From: Asanoa ishikariensis
GTDB lineage: Bacteria > Actinomycetota > Actinomycetes > Mycobacteriales > Micromonosporaceae
DNA: 64,000 nt
NCBI RefSeq assembly: GCF_900107455.1
Contig: NZ_FNQB01000004.1
Location: 320,193-384,192 of the forward strand
Direction of reading: 5' to 3'
Shown: positions 33,173-41,816 of the stretch, one piece after another
Numbering within the stretch: position 1 is the stretch's first letter
Layout of the letters: every line of letters begins with the position of its first letter
Notes under the pieces: model-generated
Told to the model about the DNA's origin: nothing
The model's input: the letters and a program-made list of their open reading frames with translations, nothing else
The model's database searches: none
Program-made: the position numbers and the translations under genes

Positions 33173-36100
33173 TCAGCAGGCGTCGCGACGGCCGTGCGGG
33201 CGGGCGGCGACGTGCGTTCGCAGGGTGTCGGCCTCGGGCATGCCCAGGTTGGCGTAGAGGGCGAGAGCGCGTCGGAAATGGAGGTTCGCGTCGGTCTCGG
33301 ACCCGAGCGCGTCGTGGGCGTGCCCGAGGCCGGCGTGGGCGCGCGCCTGCTGGTCGCGGGCGCCGCTCATCGTGACCAGGGCGAGGGCCGCGGTGTGGTG
33401 GCGGAGCGCCTCCGCATGTGCTCCCGTGGCCCGCGACGCCTCACCGAGGCCGTTGCGGGCATCGCCCTCACCGTCCTGATCGCCGACTTCCCGGTACAGC
33501 GCCTGCGCCTGGTGCAGCAGGTCGGCGGCTTCGGCGTGCCGGCCGAACTGCGAATAGACGATTCCCAGGCTGGCCATCGCGCTTGCCTCACCGGTTCGGT
33601 CGCCGTTGCGCTGGTGCAACCGCAGGGACCGGAGATGGTATTCGGCGGCGCGGCTGTGCTGGCCGCGTTGGTGCTCGACGCTGCCGAGCCGGTCGAGCGC
33701 CTCGGCCTCACCGGATGCGTCTCCGATGGCACGACACAGGATGAGCACCCGCTGGAGGTGACCGGCGGCGGCGTCGAGGCGACCCAGCCGGTACTCGCTC
33801 CGGCCGAGGTTGGACAGGGCCCGCGCCTGACCGACCTGGTCGCCGACGTCCAGGTAACGGTTCAGGGCGCGCCGGTGGAGGTCGGCCGCGGTGCCGTACC
33901 GCCCGCGCCACTGCTCGACACTGCCGAGGTTGTTCAGTGCGCGCGCCTCGCCGCCGCGGTCGCCGACCTGCCGGAAATGCTCCCGGGCGGTACGGAGGTA
34001 GCGGGCCGCGACGTCGTACTGTCCATAGTGGTAATGAATGGAGCCGAGGCCGTGCAGAGCGTGTGCCTGAGCGGCGCGGTCGCCGTCGCGTCGTGCCGCG
34101 GCCAGCGCGTGGCGGTAGATGATCGACGCGTCGGCGTAGTGGCCGCCTTCGAGGTAGCGAAACAGCACCGTGGCGAGGCGGGTGGCATGGCTGCTCCATC
34201 CGTGGGTGGCCGCGTGTGCGGTCACCGCGACCAAGGTGGGCCGTTCGGCGTCGAGCCAAGCGAGCGCGGCGGCGGCATCGGGCAGGTCGGGCGTCGGCGT
34301 CGGTGACGCGGGCACGCGCGGCCGGCGATGGGCCTCGGCGGGATGCAGGGTGTCCATCGCCGCTGCCGCGGTGGCCAGGTAGAAGTCGAGGAGCCGCCCG
34401 CGCGCCGCCGCTCGCTCCTCGGCGCTGTCCAGCTCGCTGCTGAGTTGCGTGGCGTACGCGCGCAGGAGGTCGTGCATGCCGTGCCGGCCGCCCTCGTTCG
34501 CCTGGGTGAGGTGCGCACGCCCGAGCATGGCCAGGGCGTGACCCGCCTGGCGCGGCGTGGTGTCGGCCAACGCCGCCGCGGCGTACGCGTCGACGTTCGC
34601 TCCTGGATGGAGCCCGAGCAGCCGGAACGTGCGGGCGCTGTCGGCGGCCAGGTTTCGCATCGACCAGGAGAAGACCGTGGCGACGGCGGCCCGGGGATCA
34701 CCGCCGGCGTCCAGGGACCGCAGCCGCTCCTGATGGTCGGCCAGCTCGGCGGCCAGGTCGGTGAGTGACGTGTCGGGCCGCGCGGCGGTCAGCTCGGCCG
34801 CGACCCGCAGCGCCAGCGGCAGGTGCGCGCACTGCTGGGCGATCCGCGCGACGGCGTCCGGCGAAGCCTCGGCGCGCGCACCGATGAGCTGGCGGAGCAG
34901 GAGGACGGACTCGTCCTCCCGCAGGAGGTGGAGGTCGACCCGCCGGGCACCCTGCGCGGCGACGAGGCCGGCCAGGTCGTCTCGGCTGGTGACCACGACG
35001 GCGCAGCCGGCGGTGCCGGGCAGCAGCGGTCGGACCTGCTCGGCGGTGCCGGCGTTGTCGAGCAGCATCAACATCCGCCGTCCGGCCAGTGTGGTGCGTA
35101 GCTGGGCGGCCCGCTCGTCGACCGACGCCCTGACGTTCTCGCCCGGCACGCCGAGAGCGCCGAGGAGCCGCGCCAGCGCATCACCGGGATCCAGGGGCGT
35201 TTCGGGGTCGTACCCCCGCAGGTTCAGGTAGAGCTGGCCGTCCGGGAACCGGTCGGCGACCAGGTGCGCCCAATGGACGGCCAGCGCGGTCTTGCCGGCC
35301 CCGGCGGTGCCGGCGATCACGGCGACCGGGCTCCCGGTGAGCAATTGGTCCAGGGCCGACAGTTGGCCGGTGCGACCGACGAACGGGAACGGCGGGGCCG
35401 GGAGCTGGGCGGGGGTCCATCGTTCGCGCCGGTCCGCCGCCGCGTCGGTCGTGGGCCGCCCGTCGCGCAGGATCCGCAGGTGGATGTCGGCGAGCGCGGC
35501 GCCCGGTTCGACCCCGAGCTCGTTCGCGAGCACGGCGCGCAGGTCCGCGAACACCTGCAGGGCGGCGGCCCGCTCGTCGGTGGCCGTGAGGGCGAGCATC
35601 AGCCGGCCGTGCAGCGCCTCCTGCAGCGGCTCCTCGCGACAGAGCGCCCGCAGGGCGGGAATCGCGCGCTCGCTCGCCCCGAGCGCGATGACGGCGTCGG
35701 CGAACGCGACGGTGGCGGCGATCCGGCGCTGTCCGGCGGCGATGGCGGCCGGATGGTGGCGCAGGCGATCCCCGGCGTCGACCAGTGCCGGGCCGCGCCA
35801 GAGGCGCAACGCGTCCGCGTACAGCTCGGCCGCCTGCTCCGGATGGCCGCCCGACCACGCGGCCCGCGCGCGCGTCACGAGGTCGTCGAACCAGGCCAGG
35901 TCGACCTCCTCGGTGCCCCACTGGGCCAGGTAGCCGCCGCCGGAGAACCGCACGGTGTGTCCGGCCGGGCCGAGCAGCGCACGTACCTCGCCGATATAGA
36001 GCTGCACCAGGTTGCGCGCGGTCCGGGGTGGCTGGTCGCCCCACAGCGCGTCGACGAAGTCGTCGACCGGGACAGTCCGGCCGTGCGCCAGGGCCAGGAG

Positions 36101-36433
36101 CGCGAGCACAGTGCGCTGCCGCGCCGAACGAATGTCCACCCGCGACCCGTTGACGACGACATCCGGCGGTCCCAGCACACCGACGCGCAGCCGACCGTCG
36201 ATCGCGGTCAGGGAGGACAGCAGTGCTTCGCCCACCTTGGAAGGCAAGGCCAGCGCCTCGACCAGCCCGAGAACCGATCGCGACCGCGGCCGGCCGATCC
36301 GGCCTTGCTCGATGTCGCGTACCGAACGCACACTCAGGCCCGCCTGCCGGGCAAGCTCATCCTGGGTCAGCCCGGCCGCCACCCGATGCCGGCGGATCGT
36401 CGCCCCGACGTGTGCCGCATGCTCATCGCCCAC
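33173..36433 (-). CDS. SARP-like regulator: XRE-wHTH-BTAD-NB-ARC-TPR
   Basis: A 1086-residue AfsR-type regulator with an additional N-terminal XRE helix-turn-helix (about 8-65: RRHRVAAGLTQDELARQAGLSV). Then come an OmpR-like winged helix (about 80-150: RQRTVLALLALAHGRTVPVDDFVDALWG), the BTAD helical domain (about 170-320), an NB-ARC ATPase with P-loop GTAGAGKT and Walker B MLMLLDNAG, and about ten C-terminal TPRs. These regulators activate secondary-metabolism or stress genes after ATP- and ligand-dependent opening. The GTG at 36433 is favoured because GGAG precedes it and the XRE domain starts nearby; in-frame ATG 36487 is an alternative. The target genes are unknown. Confidence 0.88.
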   Translation of the reverse strand: MGDEHAAHVGATIRRHRVAAGLTQDELARQAGLSVRSVRDIEQGRIGRPRSRSVLGLVEALALPSKVGEALLSSLTAIDGRLRVGVLGPPDVVVNGSRVDIRSARQRTVLALLALAHGRTVPVDDFVDALWGDQPPRTARNLVQLYIGEVRALLGPAGHTVRFSGGGYLAQWGTEEVDLAWFDDLVTRARAAWSGGHPEQAAELYADALRLWRGPALVDAGDRLRHHPAAIAAGQRRIAATVAFADAVIALGASERAIPALRALCREEPLQEALHGRLMLALTATDERAAALQVFADLRAVLANELGVEPGAALADIHLRILRDGRPTTDAAADRRERWTPAQLPAPPFPFVGRTGQLSALDQLLTGSPVAVIAGTAGAGKTALAVHWAHLVADRFPDGQLYLNLRGYDPETPLDPGDALARLLGALGVPGENVRASVDERAAQLRTTLAGRRMLMLLDNAGTAEQVRPLLPGTAGCAVVVTSRDDLAGLVAAQGARRVDLHLLREDESVLLLRQLIGARAEASPDAVARIAQQCAHLPLALRVAAELTAARPDTSLTDLAAELADHQERLRSLDAGGDPRAAVATVFSWSMRNLAADSARTFRLLGLHPGANVDAYAAAALADTTPRQAGHALAMLGRAHLTQANEGGRHGMHDLLRAYATQLSSELDSAEERAAARGRLLDFYLATAAAAMDTLHPAEAHRRPRVPASPTPTPDLPDAAAALAWLDAERPTLVAVTAHAATHGWSSHATRLATVLFRYLEGGHYADASIIYRHALAAARRDGDRAAQAHALHGLGSIHYHYGQYDVAARYLRTAREHFRQVGDRGGEARALNNLGSVEQWRGRYGTAADLHRRALNRYLDVGDQVGQARALSNLGRSEYRLGRLDAAAGHLQRVLILCRAIGDASGEAEALDRLGSVEHQRGQHSRAAEYHLRSLRLHQRNGDRTGEASAMASLGIVYSQFGRHAEAADLLHQAQALYREVGDQDGEGDARNGLGEASRATGAHAEALRHHTAALALVTMSGARDQQARAHAGLGHAHDALGSETDANLHFRRALALYANLGMPEADTLRTHVAARPHGRRDAC

Positions 36434-36672
36434 GACCGTCTCCGTCTTGCCCGGTGTTGCCCGGCCTGTCGGCTCCACTTTATACATCCGTCGATGCGTT
36501 CGTCGGTGCAGACCGTACGGCACGGTAACCCCATCGCGACTTGATCGTTCCTGAGCGGTGTCGCCAACGTGCTGACCGGCGCCGTCGCGCGGCAACCGGC
36601 ATAACGACCGGCAGAATCACCGGCAGGTTCGCCCGCCCACACGATCGCGCAGTTGGTCTTTCGTGCCGGCGG

Positions 36673-39186
36673 TCAGTCGCGGAGTGCCTCTGACATCGCG
36701 CCGTCCAGATCGAGTGTGGCGCCTTCGGTGCGGGCCTGTGCGTACGCCGCCGCGTCGACCGGTTGGTAGCCCGGCCAGGGCGGCACGTACCAGGCGAGCC
36801 AGGGGGTGCCGGACGCCTGGCGGAGGGAGGTGGCCGCGGCGGCGAGTCTGGTCGCTCGTTCGTGGTCGCCGCGGCGGGCGCTGGCGTCGGCGATCGCGGC
36901 GATGAACAGCGACGGGCTGTTGAGGTCGTTGCTGTCCCGCGCGATGACGAGCCCGTCCAGCAGGTAGTTCCGCGCGGCATCGACGTCCTCCCGCAGCACC
37001 GCGTTGACGGCCAGGCTGTAGAGCGCGACGATGCTGGCCAGTGGCGCGTCGGCGGCGCCGGCCACGTCGAGCGCGGTGACCAGCAGCCCCGCCGCCCGGT
37101 CATGGTCTCCCTCGCCGAGCGCGATCAATCCCAGCCGGCTGTGGTAGAGGCTGATCTGCCAGCGTTCGTCGAGGCGTTCGCTCACCTGCCGGCCCTCTTC
37201 GAGCAGGCCACGGGCGCGGGCGTAGTCGCGCTCGCGGATGGCCAGCATGGCCAACGGTCCGATGGCGCGCACGACGCCTTCGTCGTCGCTGGCCGCGCGT
37301 AGTAGTGGCAGCGCCTCTTCCACCTGGGATCGGCCGCGCCGGTAGTCGCCGGTGATCAGCGCGACGACCCCGTCGGCGAGCAGGGCCCGACTTCTGCGGG
37401 GGTCGGGGAGGCGGTCGCCGTGCGCGTGGATTCGGGCGGAGATCCGGCCGGCCTCTTCGATCGGGCCGTGCAGCAGCCAGTAGACCCAGATCGCCTCGTT
37501 CATCGCCAGCGCCGAGTCGTACTCGCCATTGTCGAAGTACCAGTACGTGGCCGTGACGACGTTGTCGTGGTCGATGGCGAGCCGCCGCAGCCATCGCGTG
37601 GCACGGCGGTTGAGCTCGGGTCCCGCCTCCAGCGCCACGTCGTGGAAGTAGTCGGCGTGGGCGCGGTGTGCTGCCGTGCCGTCCGCCTCTGAGTCCAGCC
37701 GGTCCATCCCGTACTCGCGGATGCTTTGGAGCATGCCGAAGCGGGAAGTGTCGGGCGCATAGTCGACGAGGCTGTTCTCGACAAGGTGGTCGAGCGCGTC
37801 GAGGGCGCCGGGTCCGCCGATGGCCCTCGCCGCGGGAAGATCGAAGCCACCCGTGAAGACCGACAGCCGTGTGAACAGCGACTTCTCCTCGGGGCCGAGC
37901 AGGTTGTAGCTCCAGGCGATGGTGTCGCGCAGGGTCCGTTGGCGGGCCGGCAGGTCGCGGGCTCCGCTGGTGAGCAGGCTCAGCCGGCTGTCGAGCAGAT
38001 CGAGGATCCCGGCCGGCCGCATCAGACGCACCCGGGCGGCGGCCAGTTCGATCGCTAACGGCAGTCCGTCGAGGCGCCGGCAGATTTCGGCCACCGCGTC
38101 GACGTTGTCCTCGGTCAACGCGAAGCCCGGCTCGGCGGCCCGGGAACGCTCGACGAACAACTGGACCGACGCGTGCGCGGCGGCGGCAGCGGGATCGGTG
38201 TCCGATGTGGAGGGCGAAGACAGCGGTGCCACGGCATACACGCGCTCGCCGTCGATGCGCAGCGGTGCCCGGCTGGTCACCAGGGCGGTGACCCGCGGCG
38301 CCGCGCGGAGCAGCCGCGCGACCACCGGGGCGGCCTCGGCCACCTGCTCGAAGTTGTCGACCACCAGGAGGAGCCGTTTGGACCGCAGGAACGCCGCGAC
38401 GTCCTCGACGGCCTCGCCCGCTCCTGAGGTACGCAACCCGAGTGACCGGGCCATCGCCTCGCCGACCAGGTCGGTGCGGCTGACGGCGGACAGGTCGATG
38501 TAGCGCACCCCGTCGGGGAAACGGTCCGCGAGCCGCACCGCGAGGTCGGTGGCGAGGCGGGTCTTCCCGACACCGCCCGGTCCGGTCAGGGTGACCAGTG
38601 GCACCCCCTCTTCGGCGAGCAGCCCGGTCAGTGCGGCGACCTCGGTTTCGCGCCCGATCAACGGCGTACGTGCCGACGGTGGCGCCTCGCCCTGCGGCGT
38701 CCGGCCACTTTGGTGGAAGCGCTCGGTCAGTAGGACGGCGATGTCCTGCTCGACCTGATCGCGTAGCTGCGCCGGATCGGTGAACTCCCGGTACGACACG
38801 TCGGCGCTGGACCGGATGCCGTCGATCATGGCGGCGAGCCGGGGCTCGCGCGTGGTCGCAGAGCGCTTGACATAGATGAGCCGGGGAAGCGACAGCTCGC
38901 GGGCCAGAAGATATTCGTCCTCGAGCCCCGACATCGTCGTGTCCGGCGCCACCCATCCATAACTCTCGCCGTACACGCCGACGAACAGGTGGCTCTGCGC
39001 GAGGTAGGCGCGATACACCTCGCGCGGTGGGTGCGCCTGGGCACTCTGCTCGAAGAACACCGGCGTGAGCCGCAACCGGGTGACGGCCTCGCGGACCGCC
39101 CACCGCTCGGCCGCGAGCTCGTGCAACGTCGAACTGACGAACACGCGCACGCGCTGGTCGGGCGTGCCGATCGGAGGCTCGGTCAT
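36673..39186 (-). CDS. DUF4062 - NB-ARC ATPase - TPR protein (STAND NTPase)
   Basis: An 837-residue signalling ATPase. The N-terminal DUF4062 domain (about 12-105: VRVFVSSTLHELAAERWAV, LFVGVYGESYGW, LPRLIYVKR) is a TIR/SLOG-like Rossmann fold. The NB-ARC part has P-loop TGPGGVGKTR near 207 and Walker B LLLVVDNFEQV, then an LAIELAAARVRLM helix region. The C-terminus is TPR-like. It has no DNA-binding domain, so it is probably not a classical transcription factor. Some DUF4062-STAND proteins are thought to act in stress or phage sensing; here the role is open. Start at ATG 39186 with AGGTGG upstream. Confidence 0.82.
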   Translation of the reverse strand: MTEPPIGTPDQRVRVFVSSTLHELAAERWAVREAVTRLRLTPVFFEQSAQAHPPREVYRAYLAQSHLFVGVYGESYGWVAPDTTMSGLEDEYLLARELSLPRLIYVKRSATTREPRLAAMIDGIRSSADVSYREFTDPAQLRDQVEQDIAVLLTERFHQSGRTPQGEAPPSARTPLIGRETEVAALTGLLAEEGVPLVTLTGPGGVGKTRLATDLAVRLADRFPDGVRYIDLSAVSRTDLVGEAMARSLGLRTSGAGEAVEDVAAFLRSKRLLLVVDNFEQVAEAAPVVARLLRAAPRVTALVTSRAPLRIDGERVYAVAPLSSPSTSDTDPAAAAAHASVQLFVERSRAAEPGFALTEDNVDAVAEICRRLDGLPLAIELAAARVRLMRPAGILDLLDSRLSLLTSGARDLPARQRTLRDTIAWSYNLLGPEEKSLFTRLSVFTGGFDLPAARAIGGPGALDALDHLVENSLVDYAPDTSRFGMLQSIREYGMDRLDSEADGTAAHRAHADYFHDVALEAGPELNRRATRWLRRLAIDHDNVVTATYWYFDNGEYDSALAMNEAIWVYWLLHGPIEEAGRISARIHAHGDRLPDPRRSRALLADGVVALITGDYRRGRSQVEEALPLLRAASDDEGVVRAIGPLAMLAIRERDYARARGLLEEGRQVSERLDERWQISLYHSRLGLIALGEGDHDRAAGLLVTALDVAGAADAPLASIVALYSLAVNAVLREDVDAARNYLLDGLVIARDSNDLNSPSLFIAAIADASARRGDHERATRLAAAATSLRQASGTPWLAWYVPPWPGYQPVDAAAYAQARTEGATLDLDGAMSEALRD

Positions 39187-39347
39187 GAGCACCACCTGGA
39201 ACAAAAGCGACAAATCCTCTTATCGAGTGTACGTGCCGGACCGGCGTGTCTCCGCGTGCTCGATCGGGTGGCTTTAGCCGATGCCGGTATTTGTCGCCGC
39301 CGCGGCCCGCTCCTCATGGGTAACCCCACTACTGAGGAGAGAATCAG

Positions 39348-39935
39348 ATGGGCATCAAGCGACAACTCGCGATCGGCGCCGGGGTCCTGGCGTCCCTGCT
39401 GCTGGCGCCGACCTCAGCCCACGCGGCTCCGGCCGGCAGGCACTGCGTGGTCAGCGCCTCTACCGGTGCGGCGATGGTCTGCTACTCGTCGTTCCGGACG
39501 GCGATCACGAACGCGACCGGCGGCCGGGTCACCGACGCGCCCGGCGACGCGAAGGCGGCGCTCAACGACGAGAAGCTCGCGACGAAGCTCAACGATCTCC
39601 CGTCCGCCCGGTCGAACGCGCCGATGGCCGCCGCCGCGAGCAACATCGTGATCAGCGTCGAGTACACCGGCGAGGGTTTCGGCGGCAGCTCCCTGACCAT
39701 CACCGGCACCCACGCCTGCGACAACGCCCTCAGTCCGGTCGAGTTCACCATGGCCAGCATGCCGTCGGGCTGGAACGACGACATCGAGTCGTTCCGCGCC
39801 TTCGCCAACTGCGCCGCCATGCACTTCCTGCACATCGGCGCGAGCGGGCCCTTCAACGACAACGGGTTCTTCTTCTCCCGCACGTCGTTCCCTAGCTGGC
39901 TCGACGACGAGGTCAGCTCGATCGCCTGGACCTGA
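39348..39935 (+). CDS. Secreted beta/gamma-crystallin-like protein
   Basis: A 195-residue exported protein. A signal peptide (MGIKRQLAIGAGVLASLLLA, cleavage after AHA near 26) is followed by a short helical segment. A C-terminal beta/gamma-crystallin-like domain (about 98-190) then shows YTGEGFGGSSLTITG and GWNDDIESFRAFANC, the WND-x-I-S/E-S motif of these folds. Paired cysteines suggest disulfides outside the cell. Related secreted actinobacterial proteins include protease inhibitors and Ca-binding proteins; I cannot choose between these. A strong GAGGAGAG ribosome site precedes ATG. Confidence 0.75.
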   Translation: MGIKRQLAIGAGVLASLLLAPTSAHAAPAGRHCVVSASTGAAMVCYSSFRTAITNATGGRVTDAPGDAKAALNDEKLATKLNDLPSARSNAPMAAAASNIVISVEYTGEGFGGSSLTITGTHACDNALSPVEFTMASMPSGWNDDIESFRAFANCAAMHFLHIGASGPFNDNGFFFSRTSFPSWLDDEVSSIAWT

Positions 39936-39955
39936 CACCTCGCCACCTGAAGAAG

Positions 39956-39993
39956 CCGGCGTGTCCGAAGCGAACCCGCTTCGGACACGCCGG
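39956..39993. terminator. Bidirectional terminator hairpin
   Basis: A perfect 16-bp stem (39956-39971 with 39978-39993, loop of 6) lies between the stops of the convergent crystallin-like gene and the hemicellulase operon. Confidence 0.8.
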
Positions 39994-39997
39994 ACAA

Positions 39998-41803
39998 CTA
40001 CTGGATGGTGACGTCGTCCACGAGCAGGCCGTCCGTGCCCGACGTCGTCTCGATGTAGAAGGTCGCCGAGGTCAGGGTCCCGGTCCACGCGACGGTGGCC
40101 GTGCCGGTCAGCAACGTCCATCCTGACGAGGAGACCGTCGTCGCGGGCGTCAGTGACACATAGCTCGTCGTGCCACCGACGTTGAGCGCCAACGTGGCCT
40201 TAGCCGCCGGCGTGCCGCTCTGGGCGCGTACCCATGCGGACGTCGTGTAGGTGCGACCGTTGGCAATCCCGGCCGTCACCGTCTGGCTCGGACCCTGCCA
40301 CGACGCCGTGCGCCCCGCGATCGCGAGTGAGATCGCACCACCGTGCGCGACACTCGACGTCGACAGTGTGCCACCGCCGAACGGCGCCCACCCGGTCGTC
40401 CCGCTCTCCATCGTGCCGTTGGCCAGCACGCTGCTGCTGCCACCGCCGCCGCTGAACTGCCACCAGTTCAGGTTGAACAGCGAGCCTGACCCGCCGGTGA
40501 AGCGCAGGTAGAGGTCGTGTGTACCGGTCGCGCCGCTCACGCCGCAGGACACCGTCGTCCAGGTCTGCCAACCGCCGGTGCCCGGCACCGTGCAGCGGCC
40601 GGCCACGGTCCCGCTCGTACCGTCGAGCCGCACCTCGATCTGACCTCCGGCGGCGGCCGAGGCCACCCGGGCGCTGAAGGACGTGGCGCCGGCGCCGAAG
40701 GCGACTCCCTTGACCTTGATCCAGTCGCCGTTGTCGATCCAGCCGACGTTCATGCCGCCTTCGCCGGCCCGCTCGGTCTCGACGCCCGAGGTCCAGGCGA
40801 TCGTCTCGGCCTCCTGCCGCGTGTACGGGCTGAGCGTGCCGACCTGCGGAGCGCCGGTCGTGGTCATGTTGATGGTCGGGATCGTGCCGTTGGCGTTGTA
40901 GCTGAACCGTTCGACCGCGACCGATCGCGTGTAGCCACCGCCGCCCGGCAACGCCCCGTTGTGGTAGAAGAAGTACGAGCCGCCGTTGAAGTCGACGAGC
41001 CCCGGGTGGTTCGTGAAGCTGCTGCCCTGGGTGGGCATGACCGTCCCGCGATAGGTCCACGGTCCGGTGGGTCCGGTGGCGGTCGAGTAGCCGATGAACT
41101 CGGAGCAGCAGCGGGCGGCGAAGACGTTGTAGTAGAGCCCGTTGCGCTTGAAGACCCACGGCCCTTCCTCGTAGAGCGTCGGGCGGCTGGCATTGCCGGT
41201 GCGGGTGCCGAAGCCGGCGGTGGTCAGTGCGATCTGGTTCACCCCGCCCGAGTACGAGGTCATGTCGGCGTTGAGCCGCACGTACGACAGCCGTGGGTTG
41301 CCCCAGTAGAGGTAGGCCTGCCCGTCGTCGTCGATGAACGCGACAGGATCGATCTCGTTGTTCTCCACCAGCGGGCGGCCGAGAGCGTCGCTGAACGGCC
41401 CGGTGGGGCTGTCCCCGACGGCGACGCCGATGGCCATCCCACCGGTCGCCCGGTTGCGGACCGGCACGTACCAGTAGAACCGGCCGTTGCGGGCGATCAC
41501 GTGGCCGGCCCAGGCGTTGGCGTCGGCCCAGGCGAAGCTGGCGAGGTTGAGGGGGGAGCCGTGGTCGGTCCAGTTCACCATGTCGGCGGAGGAGTAGACC
41601 CGCCACTCCTTCATGGTGAAGTAGGTGGAGCCGTCCTCGTCGTGACCGGTGTACAGGTAGACGCGTCCGTTGTGGACGATCGGCGCGGGGTCGGCGGTGT
41701 AGATGGTCTGGATGATGGGGTTGTCCGCGTAGGCCGGCGCCGCGGTCAACACGCACAGCAGGCCCAGCGCCCCGGCCAACACGCGCCGGATAGCTCTCGT
41801 CAT
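39998..41803 (-). CDS. Secreted GH43 arabinanase/xylosidase with CBM6 and CBM4/9-like modules
   Basis: A 601-residue exported glycosidase. The signal peptide ends at APAYA. The GH43 five-blade propeller (about 27-330) shows the base Asp in YTADPAPIVHNG, the modulator Asp in NNEIDPVAFIDDDG and the acid Glu in EEGPWVFKRNG. Then follow a CBM6-like module (about 335-460: QEAETIAW, WIDNGDWIKVKGV) and a CBM4/9-like jelly roll (about 465-600: NGTMESGTTGW...DDVTIQ). Together these suggest removal of arabinose or xylose from arabinoxylan. Start at ATG 41803 with GGAAGGAC. It is the last gene of the five-gene operon. Confidence 0.9.
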   Translation of the reverse strand: MTRAIRRVLAGALGLLCVLTAAPAYADNPIIQTIYTADPAPIVHNGRVYLYTGHDEDGSTYFTMKEWRVYSSADMVNWTDHGSPLNLASFAWADANAWAGHVIARNGRFYWYVPVRNRATGGMAIGVAVGDSPTGPFSDALGRPLVENNEIDPVAFIDDDGQAYLYWGNPRLSYVRLNADMTSYSGGVNQIALTTAGFGTRTGNASRPTLYEEGPWVFKRNGLYYNVFAARCCSEFIGYSTATGPTGPWTYRGTVMPTQGSSFTNHPGLVDFNGGSYFFYHNGALPGGGGYTRSVAVERFSYNANGTIPTINMTTTGAPQVGTLSPYTRQEAETIAWTSGVETERAGEGGMNVGWIDNGDWIKVKGVAFGAGATSFSARVASAAAGGQIEVRLDGTSGTVAGRCTVPGTGGWQTWTTVSCGVSGATGTHDLYLRFTGGSGSLFNLNWWQFSGGGGSSSVLANGTMESGTTGWAPFGGGTLSTSSVAHGGAISLAIAGRTASWQGPSQTVTAGIANGRTYTTSAWVRAQSGTPAAKATLALNVGGTTSYVSLTPATTVSSSGWTLLTGTATVAWTGTLTSATFYIETTSGTDGLLVDDVTIQ

Positions 41804-41816
41804 GATGTCCTTCCGG

